A stretch of 64,000 nucleotides of DNA, taken from DATAAP01 sp041690495 (lineage in GTDB: Bacteria > Pseudomonadota > Alphaproteobacteria > CACIAM-22H2). The stretch covers positions 682,001-746,000 of the forward strand of contig JAWLHE010000001.1 in NCBI GenBank assembly GCA_041690495.1, in the 5' to 3' direction. Each line of letters starts with the position of its first letter. Within the stretch, counting starts at the first letter, position 1. Of this stretch, positions 46,987-56,150 are shown one piece after another. The position numbers were made by a program, and so were the translations under genes. The notes under the pieces were generated by a model that saw nothing but the letters and a program-made list of their open reading frames with translations, ran no database searches and was not told where the DNA came from.

Positions 46987-48513
46987 ATGGACGAGACTAG
47001 GCCCGCACCGTATCTCCTCGTCGAAAAGACCGGTGAGTCGTTCCGGATCGAGGGGCTTCGCGAATACGCCGTCGGCCACAAGATTCCTCGTCCCGACCGG
47101 GGAAGCGGGGTGAATGACGGCGCCTGGATGGAATGGCGGTGGGACGGCCGATCCCTTGCTGTACAGACCTGTCCGCATGGGCTCGTACCGGTCTACTATT
47201 TCGCTCGTGGCGGCACGATCATCGTATCGACATCGATCGCCGAGCTGTTGAAGCGCGGCGCTGATGCGGCCTGGAACTGGCCCGGACTGGCCGTGATGCT
47301 CCGCTGCGGCTCGTTCATTGGCGACGAAACGCCGTTCGCCGACATCCACGCTCTTTGGCCCGATGCAAAGCTCACCTGGAGAGGCGGTTCTCTCGCGATC
47401 GAAAGGCTTCCTTACAGGCCGCGCATACGGTCCCCGTCGCGGAATGAAGCGCTTGAAGAGTATCTCGGGATCGTCGAATGCGCCGTGAAGAGGCGTCTTC
47501 CGGACTCGGAATTCGCAATGCCGCTGAGCAGCGGCCGGGATTCGCGCCATATCCTCCTTCAACTCGCCGAGCTCGGTCACTTGCCCGACAGGCTCTTCAC
47601 CTCGGCAACCTATCGCGGGAGCACCCGCGCCGAGATAGCCATCGCCGGACGCATCGCTGCGATGCTGAATGTCGCGCACGACGTCGTCGATGTAAGAGCC
47701 GACGAGCTGCGCGCCGAACTCGACGTCATGGCTCTTACCGATTTTTGCGTGTCCGAGCATGCCTGGAGCCTGCCTTTGGCGGAACGCCTGGCAAGCTATC
47801 GAACGGTGTACGATGGCCTGAACGGCGGGGTTCTGTTCGGGCGCGTCAGCGGTATGGGTGAGAAGTTCGAATTGGCTACAGCCGGGAAATTCGAAGAACT
47901 CGCCGCCGGAATGCTTTCCGTTTCGGAAGATTGCCTCAGGCTGATAATGACGGATGCGTATTATCGGAAGGTTTCGAGAGACCTGGCGCTGGAGCGATTG
48001 TCCCGGGCGATTCGGGACCACAGGGATGCGCCCAACCCGGTCCAGGCGTTCTACTACTGGAACCGGGTCGTGAGATCGACGACCTACTACACCTTCAGGA
48101 TATTGCGGAACGACACCGTTTACTGTCCGCTCGACGACATCGACCTTGTGGACTTCGCACTCGGACTGCCCCATGCGTTGACGGTTGACCCGAAGTTCCA
48201 GAATGACGCGATCCGGAAGCGATTTCCGAGATTTCGCGATGTCCCCTTCGAAGAGGAGTACCCGGCCGACAAGGAGGCTGGCGGTCGCGGAAGCCGGCGC
48301 CCTCTCAATGGCCTGCTTGCATTCTTCGCGGCACGGTGGAGCAGCGCGTGGTGCAGGTCTTCCCGCATTATGCCGCGTGCACTGTTCGCGGCCGCAACCG
48401 GGCGCCGGGAAATGATCGACTGGTGGGCCGAACCGGCCGTCTACCTGTCGCAGTTGGAGAGGTTCAGGGATGGGCTCGTGTCGCGGGGCCGCAGGCGGAG
48501 GATCGGCCCCTGA
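46987..48513 (+). CDS. Asparagine-synthase-like ATP-dependent ligase lacking the glutaminase cysteine
   Basis: 508 residues from ATG 46987, which follows GAGAGG. Residues 1-155 look like a worn class II glutaminase domain: the N-terminal Cys2 nucleophile is absent (MDETRP...), though the folding core LVPVYYFARGG is seen. The C-terminal domain (about 155-500) has the ATP pyrophosphatase loop as SSGRDS (181-186) in place of SGGxDS. Such enzymes adenylate a carboxylate and join ammonia or an amine. Beside acyltransferase and glycosyltransferase genes, amidation of a uronic acid or linkage of an amine to a surface sugar is a sensible guess. Confidence 0.8.
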   Translation: MDETRPAPYLLVEKTGESFRIEGLREYAVGHKIPRPDRGSGVNDGAWMEWRWDGRSLAVQTCPHGLVPVYYFARGGTIIVSTSIAELLKRGADAAWNWPGLAVMLRCGSFIGDETPFADIHALWPDAKLTWRGGSLAIERLPYRPRIRSPSRNEALEEYLGIVECAVKRRLPDSEFAMPLSSGRDSRHILLQLAELGHLPDRLFTSATYRGSTRAEIAIAGRIAAMLNVAHDVVDVRADELRAELDVMALTDFCVSEHAWSLPLAERLASYRTVYDGLNGGVLFGRVSGMGEKFELATAGKFEELAAGMLSVSEDCLRLIMTDAYYRKVSRDLALERLSRAIRDHRDAPNPVQAFYYWNRVVRSTTYYTFRILRNDTVYCPLDDIDLVDFALGLPHALTVDPKFQNDAIRKRFPRFRDVPFEEEYPADKEAGGRGSRRPLNGLLAFFAARWSSAWCRSSRIMPRALFAAATGRREMIDWWAEPAVYLSQLERFRDGLVSRGRRRRIGP

Positions 48514-48536
48514 TCGACTTGTGCCGCTTGAGACCA

Positions 48537-48557
48537 CGTCGCGTCTTTTCCGCGACG
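48537..48557. terminator. Hairpin between convergent genes
   Basis: CGTCGCG pairs with CGCGACG around the T-rich loop TCTTTTC. It lies between the stops of the asparagine-synthase-like and GT4 genes. Suitable as a two-way transcription end. Confidence 0.5.
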
Positions 48558-48558
48558 A

Positions 48559-49899
48559 CTACATCGAGAGCGTATGTCCGTTTCCTGGTATGCGGCATTC
48601 GGCGGCAATACCGTCCAACTTCCGCAACAACGTTCGCGCCGCTTCGCTGCGGGAATGGCGTTCGACCCACCGGCGGCGTTCGGGTGTCTGAAAGGTATGG
48701 GGTGCGCAGTCGAGAAGCCGCTCGACCATTTCGATCAGGGCCTGCGGCGACGCGCCGGATGCAACGAGGCCGGCGCGCAGCGTTCGCACCAGGTCCGGCA
48801 CTTCGCCCTCGTCGCCGATGACGAGAATGGGGCGGCCGGTCGCCAGGTACTCGTAGAGCTTGCCGGGTATGTATCGCGCCATGATGCGGGGATACAGGAT
48901 GAGGAGCGCGTCGCTCTGGCGAAGCAGTCGAGGCACCTCCGACTGGGGGATCGCATCGTCGACGGAGACGAGCGATTCAAGTTTGAGCTCGGTCAGCATC
49001 CGCCGGACGGTCTCAGGCACGGAACCGGTTATGTGAATCCGCACCCGGTCGATGAGATCCGGCCGCTGCCGACTGGCGCCGGCGAGAGCCGACAAGAAGG
49101 CTGCGGGATCGACATGTGCCCCGAGATTGCCGGTATATCGGATCGTGATGGTGCTCCTGCGCGGATCGCCGGTGTCGGGCGCATCGGATGGGGAAAAGAG
49201 ATCGTCGTCCCACCCGTTCGGAATGACGATGCGCTCGGGCGTGGCGCCGAAGGAGAGGCGATTGGCCTCCAGCTGAGACCGCGTCGTGAAGACCGCCAGT
49301 CTTGCGGCATCGAGCGCTCGGCGCTCGTAGAGCCGGTCATCTCTTCCATGCCGGACGAAATCGAACGGACTGTCGGACCACTCGTCCCGATAGTCCAGAA
49401 CCAGCGGCACCCTGAAATACCGGGCGACCAGACGTGCGAGCGTGAAATTGTCGAACTCTGGCCCCGAAACCAGGACCAGCGTCGGCGGCGCCCGCTTCAT
49501 GCGCCTGATCGTGACCAGGGCATGATAGAAGGCCATGGCAAGATCGCCGTCGGTTGAAGGAAAGAATGTGCGACCTGGTTTGATCCAGATGCGCGGCAGA
49601 CGGAGGACGGATGCGTCCTCCGGTACTCTCATCAGCAATTCCTTGCCCGCCCGGCTTCGCACGACGTCCGACGACTGCGTCGCGACCGTCACCCGCCAGG
49701 CAAATTCTTCGGCCGTCCTGATCCAGGATAACGGCCGATAGACTCCGCCTCCCACGTTCGGCGGAAACGCGCTGCACACGACCAGCAGCTGTCGTTCCGT
49801 GCTGCGCCTGGCCCTCGTTCCAACGCGGCAAAGAATCCCGGCCGCGCAACGATATGCCTGCGCGAGGAGCGTATGCTTGATGGTCCGCAAGATATTCAT
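48559..49899 (-). CDS. GT4 family glycosyltransferase
   Basis: 446 residues from the ATG at 49899; a TTG seven codons earlier is possible. GT-B fold: an N-terminal glycine-rich motif (AFPPNVGGGVYR), DYRDEWSDSP in the inter-domain acceptor region, then the donor half (IRYTGNLG and the YIPGKLYEYLATGRPILVIG motif with the terminal Glu). It resembles WcaI/exopolysaccharide-type glycosyltransferases. It converges on the asparagine-synthase-like gene, suggesting one surface-glycan locus read from both sides. Confidence 0.87.
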   Translation of the reverse strand: MNILRTIKHTLLAQAYRCAAGILCRVGTRARRSTERQLLVVCSAFPPNVGGGVYRPLSWIRTAEEFAWRVTVATQSSDVVRSRAGKELLMRVPEDASVLRLPRIWIKPGRTFFPSTDGDLAMAFYHALVTIRRMKRAPPTLVLVSGPEFDNFTLARLVARYFRVPLVLDYRDEWSDSPFDFVRHGRDDRLYERRALDAARLAVFTTRSQLEANRLSFGATPERIVIPNGWDDDLFSPSDAPDTGDPRRSTITIRYTGNLGAHVDPAAFLSALAGASRQRPDLIDRVRIHITGSVPETVRRMLTELKLESLVSVDDAIPQSEVPRLLRQSDALLILYPRIMARYIPGKLYEYLATGRPILVIGDEGEVPDLVRTLRAGLVASGASPQALIEMVERLLDCAPHTFQTPERRRWVERHSRSEAARTLLRKLDGIAAECRIPGNGHTLSM

Positions 49900-50031
49900 C
49901 GTCGGCGCACGATACGCCAAGGGCAGGGAACGATGGCAAGGGCCGGCGCCGGAGACGAGTGGCGGCCACTACGGTCCGGGTCGAGCAGGGCCCGGATTCG
50001 GCCTGCCGCTACCTCGCGCTGCCCCAATGAA

Positions 50032-50065
50032 AAAGCGGCCCGGCCGTTTCCGGCTGGGCCGCTTT
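50032..50065 (-). terminator. Rho-independent terminator of tRNA-Ala
   Basis: A 15-bp stem with one G-T pair (50032-50046 with 50051-50065) and a 4-base loop. On the minus strand it ends in TTTTT. It begins 3 bases after the tRNA CCA end. Confidence 0.85.
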
Positions 50066-50068
50066 ATT

Positions 50069-50144
<76 letters not shown>

Positions 50145-50271
50145 GAAACTTCGCGGTGCGGAAGCCGGTCGCTGGCCCAGCTCCGCGCGCACAGACTTAA
50201 ACGACCACCCGGCCCTTTGGCGCAAGCGAAAAATAGGCGGTCGGGCGTAAACGCGTCGTTAGCGCCGCCCG

Positions 50272-50616
50272 CTAGCGCTCCTCGTCCTCGTCGACGTTCT
50301 CGATGACATCCGCGACGTCCTCGTCGTCCTCTCCGAGCTCGGAGGTGTCCTCTATGACCTCTTCCTCTTCCGTATCTTCCGCTTCGACCAGTTCCTCCTC
50401 GTCCGCCTCGATCGCCTCCTCGGGCAAGGGCAGCTTCTTCGCGACCGGCGCCGGCTTCTCGGCGACCGCCTTGGTGGTCCGCTTGGTCTTCAGAACCGCC
50501 TCGGGGTCGAACTTGGCGCCGCATTTCGGGCAGGCCGCGGGATCGCGGCCCATGTCATAGAAGCGCGCACCGCACGATTGGCAGGTTCGCTTGAGACCCC
50601 ATTCAGCCTTTGCCAT
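50272..50616 (-). CDS. TIGR02300 family protein (FYDLN acid)
   Basis: 114 residues. The N-terminal 40 residues bear two CxxC pairs (CQSCGARFYD and CPKCGAKFD), a likely zinc ribbon with the family FYD motif. The rest is a disordered, strongly acidic tail of Glu/Asp runs. The family is confined to alphaproteobacteria and has unknown function. It lies divergent from aroA in the usual order. Start ATG 50616; a much longer frame reaching 51615 is a mirror of aroA and rejected. Confidence 0.92.
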   Translation of the reverse strand: MAKAEWGLKRTCQSCGARFYDMGRDPAACPKCGAKFDPEAVLKTKRTTKAVAEKPAPVAKKLPLPEEAIEADEEELVEAEDTEEEEVIEDTSELGEDDEDVADVIENVDEDEER

Positions 50617-50767
50617 CGAAACTCCCCGGGCCGAAAAACGGCCCGCCACATGCCACGTCCGGCCGGTCGTGTCAATGCGGCGCGGAACTGCCCCTGGCAA
50701 TCCGGCCGCGGCTGTTGCCGGACCGCTGCGATGTGGTAGAGACGGGCGCGTTTTGCAAGGACATATC

Positions 50768-52150
50768 GTGGCTTCACCCAAGCACCGCGCGCGCGCTTCG
50801 GGCGCGACCGAGCCGGCCTCGGGGCCGTTCGAGGCGAGCCTCGCCCAAGGGCTGGCCGGCACGGTCGCGGTGCCGGGCGACAAGTCGATCTCGCACCGGG
50901 CATTGATGATGGGCGGCATCGCCACCGGCGAGACCGAGATCCACGGGCTGCTCGAGGGCGAGGACGTGCTGCGGACTGCCGCAGCGATGGTGGCGATGGG
51001 CGCCGCCGCCGAGCGCGCCGCCGACGGCATATGGCGGGTGCAGGGCCGCGGGATCGGCGCTCTCGAGGAGCCGGCCGACATGCTTGATCTCGGCAATTCC
51101 GGCACCAGCGCGCGGCTGCTGATGGGGCTGGTCGCGTCGTCGCCCCTGACCGTCTTCTTCACCGGCGACGCCAGCCTGCGCTCGCGGCCGATGGCGCGGG
51201 TCGCCCGGCCGCTGACCGAGATCGGCGCCCGGATTGTCGCCCGCGACGGCGGCCGCATGCCGCTCGCCGTGATCGGCACGGCGGAGCCGCTGCCGATCAC
51301 GTACAGATCGCCGGTTGCTTCGGCGCAGGTCAAGTCGGCGGTCCTGCTCGCGGGCCTCAACACGCCGGGCCGCACCACGGTGATCGAGAAGGAGCCGACG
51401 CGCGACCATACCGAGCTGATGTTCAGCCATTTCGGCGTCGAGGTTGCGAGCGAGACGCTCGAGGACGGCGCCCACGCCGTGAGCGTTACCGGCCAGCCGG
51501 AGATTTCCGGCCGGGTGGTCCGCGTCCCGGGCGACCCGTCCTCGGCGGCGTTTCCACTGGTTGCCGCCCTGATCGTGCCCGGCTCATCCGTCACGGTGCG
51601 CAATGTCGGGCTCAACCCGCGCCGTACGGGTCTCTACGACACGCTGCGCGAGATGGGAGCGGACCTCGCGGTCGCCAACCGGCGCGTCGAGGCCGGCGAA
51701 CCCGTCGGCGACATCACCGTCCGCGCCGGCGCGCTCGCGGGCGTCGAAGTTCCCGCCGCGCGCACACCGTCGATGATCGACGAATATCCGATCCTCGCCG
51801 TCGCGGCCGCGTTCGCGAAGGGCCGCACCGTCATGCGCGGCCTGTCGGAACTGCGCGTGAAGGAGAGCGACCGGCTGGGCGCGATCGCGCGCGGCCTCGA
51901 CGCGTGCGGCGTCGAGGTTGACGTGCAGGGCGACGACCTGGTCGTCACGGGGACGGGTGCGTTGCCTGCCGGCGGCGCCACCATCGCCGCCAACCTCGAT
52001 CATCGCATCGCCATGGCCTTCCTGGTGATGGGCCTCGGCACGCGGCAGCCCGTCCGCGTCGACGACGTCTCGCCGATCGCCACCAGCTTCCCCGGCTTCC
52101 TCGAGTTGATGCGCGGGCTGGGCGGCACGATCAAGGCGGTCCGGGCGTGA
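50768..52150 (+). CDS. aroA: 3-phosphoshikimate 1-carboxyvinyltransferase (EPSP synthase, class II type)
   Basis: 460 residues from GTG 50768 with AAGGA 6 bases upstream. Motifs are of the class II (CP4-like) branch: PGDKSISHRALMMGG (Lys39), GLLEGEDVLRTA, ASAQVKSAVLLAGLN, PGDPSSAAFPLVAALIVPG and LRVKESDRL. It joins PEP to shikimate 3-phosphate in the aromatic pathway. Oddly, the active-site loop reads LGNSGTSAR with Gly112 where the CP4 enzyme has Ala. It opens the operon aroA-cmk-rpsA. The upstream in-frame extension is rejected. Confidence 0.96.
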   Translation: MASPKHRARASGATEPASGPFEASLAQGLAGTVAVPGDKSISHRALMMGGIATGETEIHGLLEGEDVLRTAAAMVAMGAAAERAADGIWRVQGRGIGALEEPADMLDLGNSGTSARLLMGLVASSPLTVFFTGDASLRSRPMARVARPLTEIGARIVARDGGRMPLAVIGTAEPLPITYRSPVASAQVKSAVLLAGLNTPGRTTVIEKEPTRDHTELMFSHFGVEVASETLEDGAHAVSVTGQPEISGRVVRVPGDPSSAAFPLVAALIVPGSSVTVRNVGLNPRRTGLYDTLREMGADLAVANRRVEAGEPVGDITVRAGALAGVEVPAARTPSMIDEYPILAVAAAFAKGRTVMRGLSELRVKESDRLGAIARGLDACGVEVDVQGDDLVVTGTGALPAGGATIAANLDHRIAMAFLVMGLGTRQPVRVDDVSPIATSFPGFLELMRGLGGTIKAVRA

Positions 52151-52175
52151 GGATGCGGTGGGCGAGACGCGGTCG

Positions 52176-52838
52176 ATGATCATCGCCATCGACGGCCCCG
52201 CGGCGTCGGGGAAAGGCACGCTGGGACGGCGGCTCGCCCGCCACTTCGGCCTCGCCTATCTCGACACCGGCGCCCTTTACCGGGCGGTCGCGCTTCGCGT
52301 CCTGCGGGCCGGGGGCGACCCTGCGGACCCGACCGCGGCCACGCTGGCGGCCAGGGCGGTCAGGCCCGAGGATCTGGGCCTGCCGGCGTTGCGCGAGGAA
52401 CGGGTGGCAGCCGCGGCCTCGAAAGTCGCGGTGCACCCGGGTGTCCGCGAGGCGCTGCTCGGCTTCCAGCGCAGCTTTGCCCGGCACCCCCCGGATGGGG
52501 CCAGTGGCGCGGTGCTCGACGGCCGCGATATCGGCACCGTGATCTGTCCCGAGCCCGACGTGGTTAAGCTCTTCCTCCATGCCGGGGTCGAGGCGCGCGC
52601 CATGCGCCGGCTCAAGGAGTTGCAGGAAAAGGGCGATCCCGCTATATATTCAGCCGTTCTTCAGGACATGAAGGAACGGGACGCCCGCGATGCAAGTCGC
52701 GGCGTGGCGGCTTTGAAAAAGGCCCCCGACGCGTTCGACCTCGACACGTCGAACCTCGATGCGGACCAGACGTTCGCAGCTGCGCTCCGCTTCATCGAGT
52801 CCAGGAACCCGCCCAGGCCGAGCGCCGGGCGCGCATGA
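52176..52838 (+). CDS. cmk: Cytidylate kinase
   Basis: 220 residues from ATG 52176; GTG 52158 is possible. The P-loop DGPAASGKGT and CMP-binding YLDTGALYRAVAL are at the N-terminus, DGRDIGTVICPEPDVKLF-like nucleotide-binding region follows (DGRDIGTVICPE). It phosphorylates CMP and dCMP for nucleotide supply. It lies 25 bases after aroA; rpsA follows 101 bases after. It is the conserved neighbour of rpsA. Confidence 0.96.
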   Translation: MIIAIDGPAASGKGTLGRRLARHFGLAYLDTGALYRAVALRVLRAGGDPADPTAATLAARAVRPEDLGLPALREERVAAAASKVAVHPGVREALLGFQRSFARHPPDGASGAVLDGRDIGTVICPEPDVVKLFLHAGVEARAMRRLKELQEKGDPAIYSAVLQDMKERDARDASRGVAALKKAPDAFDLDTSNLDADQTFAAALRFIESRNPPRPSAGRA

Positions 52839-52939
52839 CCAACGGCCCGTGCCATGGTGGCGCGGGCAGAACCCCGGCATCGGCGGTTCCGCATGGGGCG
52901 GGGCGGATGACCGGATCCCAGGAAAGGCCCCTTATCCGT

Positions 52940-54661
52940 ATGTCTCCTGCTTCCGTTCAGCCCGCCGCCGAGACCGGCGGCGAAGAGAATTTTGCTGCAA
53001 TGCTTGAAGAGTCGCTGAAGCGCTCTTCCGGCTTCGACGGCACCGTGGCCAAGGGCCGCGTGATCGCCATCGAGAACGACTTCGCGGTCATCGATGTCGG
53101 CCTCAAGGCCGAGGGCCGCGTTCCGCTCAAGGAATTTGCCGTGCCCGGACGTCCGTCCGAGCTCAAGGTCGGCGATCTCGTCGACGTCTATGTCGAGCGC
53201 ATGGAGGATCGTCACGGCGAGGCCATGCTGTCGCGCGAGAAGGCCAAGCGCGAAGAGGCATGGGGCCAGCTCGAGAAGGCGTTCCAGACGACCCAGCGCG
53301 TCAACGGCGTGATCTTCGGCCGCGTCAAGGGCGGCTTCACCGTCGATCTCGGCGGCGCCGTCGCGTTCCTGCCCGGCTCGCAGGTCGATATCCGTCCGGT
53401 ACGCGACATCACGCCCCTGATGGGCACGCCGCAGCCGTTCCAGATCCTCAAGATGGACCGCTCGCGCGGCAACATCGTCGTGTCGCGCCGCGCGGTGCTC
53501 GAGGAGACCCGCGCCGAGGCGCGCTCCGAGCTCGTCGCCTCGCTCAAGGAAGGCCAGGTGCTCGAGGGCGTCGTCAAGAACATCACGGATTACGGCGCGT
53601 TCGTCGATCTCGGCGGCGTCGACGGGCTGCTGCACGTCACCGACATCGCGTGGCGCCGCATCAATCATCCGTCCGAGGCGCTGCAGATCGGTCAGCACGT
53701 CAAGGTGCAGGTCATCCGCTTCAATCCGGAGACCCAGCGAATCTCGCTCGGCATGAAGCAACTCGAGGCGGACCCGTGGGAAGGCGTCGCCGCCAAGTAC
53801 CCGGTCGGCACCAAGTTCAAGGGCCGCGTCACCAATATCACCGACTACGGCGCCTTCGTGGAGCTGGAGCCGGGGATCGAGGGCCTGGTCCACGTCTCCG
53901 AGATGAGCTGGACCAAGAAGAACGTCCATCCGGGCAAGATCGTCTCGACCAGCCAGGAGGTCGAGGTGATGGTGCTGGACGTCGACGCGCAGAAGCGGCG
54001 CATCTCGCTCGGCCTCAAGCAGACCATGGCGAACCCGTGGGAGGCGTTCCGCGACAAGTTCTCGGCCGGTACCGAGCTCGAGGGCGAGGTCAAGAACATC
54101 ACCGAGTTCGGCCTGTTCGTCGGCCTGCCCGGCGACATCGACGGCATGGTCCATCTGTCGGACATCGACTGGAACAAGCCCGGCGAGGACGCGATCAAGG
54201 ACTACAAGAAGGGCGATCGCGTGAAGGTGAAGGTGCTCGACATCGACGTCGACAAGGAGCGCATCTCGCTCGGCATCAAGCAGCTTGCCTCCGACCCGTT
54301 CGAGGGTGCCATGGCCAAGCTCAACAAGGGAATGGTCGTGACCGGCACGGTCAGCAAGATCGAGGATGCCGGCATCGAGGTGCAGCTGCAGGAAGGCGTG
54401 TCGGGTTTCATCCGCAAGTCGGACCTGTCGCGCGACCGCAGCGAGCAGCGTCCCGACCGCTTCGCCGTCGGCGAGAAGGTCGACGCCAAGATCACGCAGC
54501 TTGATCGCGCCACGCGCAAGATCGTGCTGTCGATCAAGGCCAAGGACATGGACGAGGAGAAGGAGGCGATGGCGCAGTACGGCTCCTCCGACTCCGGTGC
54601 CAGCCTCGGCGACATCCTGGGGGCGGCGCTCAAGTCGAAGCAGGAGAAGTCGGGCGACTGA
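52940..54661 (+). CDS. rpsA: 30S ribosomal protein S1
   Basis: 573 residues from ATG 52940, with AGGAAAGG upstream; a longer frame from 52835 overlaps the end of cmk and is rejected. Six S1 (OB-fold) domains follow one another, visible as repeats of G-x-V-x-N-I-T-D-Y-G-A-F-V-type strands (VVKNITDYGAFVDLGG, VTNITDYGAFVEL, VKNITEFGLFVGL) and R-I-S-L-G. It binds mRNA at the platform of the small subunit and is needed for initiation of structured mRNA. It usually controls its own translation. Confidence 0.98.
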   Translation: MSPASVQPAAETGGEENFAAMLEESLKRSSGFDGTVAKGRVIAIENDFAVIDVGLKAEGRVPLKEFAVPGRPSELKVGDLVDVYVERMEDRHGEAMLSREKAKREEAWGQLEKAFQTTQRVNGVIFGRVKGGFTVDLGGAVAFLPGSQVDIRPVRDITPLMGTPQPFQILKMDRSRGNIVVSRRAVLEETRAEARSELVASLKEGQVLEGVVKNITDYGAFVDLGGVDGLLHVTDIAWRRINHPSEALQIGQHVKVQVIRFNPETQRISLGMKQLEADPWEGVAAKYPVGTKFKGRVTNITDYGAFVELEPGIEGLVHVSEMSWTKKNVHPGKIVSTSQEVEVMVLDVDAQKRRISLGLKQTMANPWEAFRDKFSAGTELEGEVKNITEFGLFVGLPGDIDGMVHLSDIDWNKPGEDAIKDYKKGDRVKVKVLDIDVDKERISLGIKQLASDPFEGAMAKLNKGMVVTGTVSKIEDAGIEVQLQEGVSGFIRKSDLSRDRSEQRPDRFAVGEKVDAKITQLDRATRKIVLSIKAKDMDEEKEAMAQYGSSDSGASLGDILGAALKSKQEKSGD

Positions 54662-54696
54662 GTCCGGCTTGACTCCAAGGCACGGTTGCGAATGTT

Positions 54697-54729
54697 GTAG
54701 GGGCGGGTTTGAACCCGCCCCTACGATTT
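54697..54729 (+). terminator. Rho-independent terminator after rpsA, in a common palindromic repeat
   Basis: A perfect 11-bp stem GTAGGGGCGGG/CCCGCCCCTAC with a 6-base loop, then GATTTTT. The same stem sequence is familiar as a repeated intergenic palindrome in alphaproteobacteria. Confidence 0.75.
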
Positions 54730-54748
54730 TTGGGGATAGGGTTGGACG

Positions 54749-55675
54749 ATGCCATTGGACGCGGATCTCCTCGTCGACCGCAGGCGCCTGAAGCGGCAGA
54801 TCTCGGTGTGGCGCGCGCTCGCCGTCGTCGCGCTCGTCGGCGTGATCGCCGCCGGGCTCGGCCGCGCCCAGCTGTTCGGCGACCGGCACGTGGCACGGCT
54901 CTCGATCGACGGCATCATCACCGACGATCCGGATCGCACCCGCGCCATCGTCAAGGCGGCGCAGGACAGCGACGTCAGGGCGCTGATCGTGCGCATCGAC
55001 AGCCCCGGCGGCACCGTCGTCGGCGGCGAGGCGCTGTTCCGCGAGCTGCGCGCGTTTGCGCAGCACAAGCCGGTGGTGGCGGTGATGGGCGAACTCGCGG
55101 CCTCGGGCGGCTACATGACCGCACTCGCGGCCGAGCGCATCTTCGCGCGCGAGGGAACGATCACCGGCTCGATCGGCGTCATTATGCAGACCACCGACGT
55201 CACCGGCCTGCTGGAAAAGCTCGGGATCGGCACCGAGGCGATCAAGAGCGGCCCGCTGAAGGCGGTCCCGTCGCCGCTCGAGCCGCTGACCGAGCGGGGC
55301 CGCGAGGTGACGCGCCAGCTCGTCGACGACATGTACGCCATGTTCGTCGACATGGTCGCCGAACGCCGCAACCTCGACCGGGCCAAGGCGGTCGAACTGG
55401 CCGACGGCCGGGTCTATACCGGCCGTCAGGCGCGCCAGCTCGGCCTGATCGACGCGATCGGCGGCGAGGACGAGGCACGGGACTGGCTCAACGAGGCCAA
55501 GGGGGTTTCGCGCGGCCTCCCGGTGCGCGAGCTGAAGGTCGTGCGCGAGGACGAGGACTGGTCCGACTGGATGGGCGGAGCGCTTGCCCGGCTGACCGGA
55601 AAAACCTATCTTTCTGAGAGACTTAAACTTGACGGGCTTGTGGCTGTCTGGCACCCTGACCTGCGCGTCCGGTAG
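54749..55675 (+). CDS. sppA: Signal peptide peptidase SppA (short form)
   Basis: 308 residues. One N-terminal signal anchor (VWRALAVVALVGVIAAGLG) followed by a single S49 protease domain. The nucleophile Ser is in ELAASGGYMTALA and the general base Lys in SGPLKAVPS, as in the short, tetra- or octameric SppA. It degrades leftover signal peptides in the membrane. It lies between rpsA and ihfB in a conserved order, but the rpsA terminator separates it from the former. Start ATG 54749. Confidence 0.94.
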   Translation: MPLDADLLVDRRRLKRQISVWRALAVVALVGVIAAGLGRAQLFGDRHVARLSIDGIITDDPDRTRAIVKAAQDSDVRALIVRIDSPGGTVVGGEALFRELRAFAQHKPVVAVMGELAASGGYMTALAAERIFAREGTITGSIGVIMQTTDVTGLLEKLGIGTEAIKSGPLKAVPSPLEPLTERGREVTRQLVDDMYAMFVDMVAERRNLDRAKAVELADGRVYTGRQARQLGLIDAIGGEDEARDWLNEAKGVSRGLPVRELKVVREDEDWSDWMGGALARLTGKTYLSERLKLDGLVAVWHPDLRVR

Positions 55676-55734
55676 GCGGGAAGCCTGTCGCGGGCGCAGG
55701 GAGCCAACTAAAACGCTGGGGGTGGGCGGTCCCG

Positions 55735-56019
55735 ATGACGAAATCCGAACTGATCCTCAAGCTCGCCGAGCTGAACCCGCATCTCTACCAGCGCGACGTC
55801 GAGCGGATCGTCTCCACCATTTTCGACGAGATTGCGGCGGCACTGTCGCGCGGGGACCGGGTCGAGCTGCGCGGCTTCGGCGCGTTCTCGGTCAAGCGGC
55901 GGGGCGCGCGCACCGGGCGCAATCCGCGCACCGGGGCGGCAGTCGACGTCGCCGAAAAATGCATCCCGTTCTTCAAGACCGGCAAAGAGCTGCGCGAAAA
56001 GCTCAACGGGAAGAAGTAG
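55735..56019 (+). CDS. ihfB: Integration host factor subunit beta
   Basis: 94 residues, the normal length. TKSELILKLAE opens it; the DNA-inserting arm GRNPRTG with the intercalating Pro is present, and the body GDRVELRGFGAFSVKRR is standard. The context after rpsA and sppA favours the beta subunit over HU or IHF-alpha. The heterodimer bends DNA at promoters and replication origins, including sigma-54 promoters. Confidence 0.96.
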   Translation: MTKSELILKLAELNPHLYQRDVERIVSTIFDEIAAALSRGDRVELRGFGAFSVKRRGARTGRNPRTGAAVDVAEKCIPFFKTGKELREKLNGKK

Positions 56020-56023
56020 GATC

Positions 56024-56045
56024 GGCCGCGCTCGCTTGCGCGGCC
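56024..56045 (+). terminator. Hairpin after ihfB
   Basis: A perfect 8-bp stem GGCCGCGC/GCGCGGCC with loop TCGCTT directly after the ihfB stop. It lacks a U-run. Confidence 0.5.
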
Positions 56046-56150
56046 TCGCCGGTTTCTGGGACTATGCAGCAACGCGTGCCGTCACCCGGCCGGTGAGGCC
56101 GGCCGCTGCGGAGCAGGCCGCGCCGCAGCCAAGCGAGGCGAGTATCTACC

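Noticed and set aside
53580..54260. Apparent direct repeats
   Set aside because: They are the related S1 domains inside rpsA, not a mobile or regulatory repeat.
52661..55654. A 997-codon minus-strand frame opposite rpsA and sppA
   Set aside because: It crosses two real genes and a terminator. Repetitive Leu/His/Asp composition is an antisense artefact of the S1 repeats.
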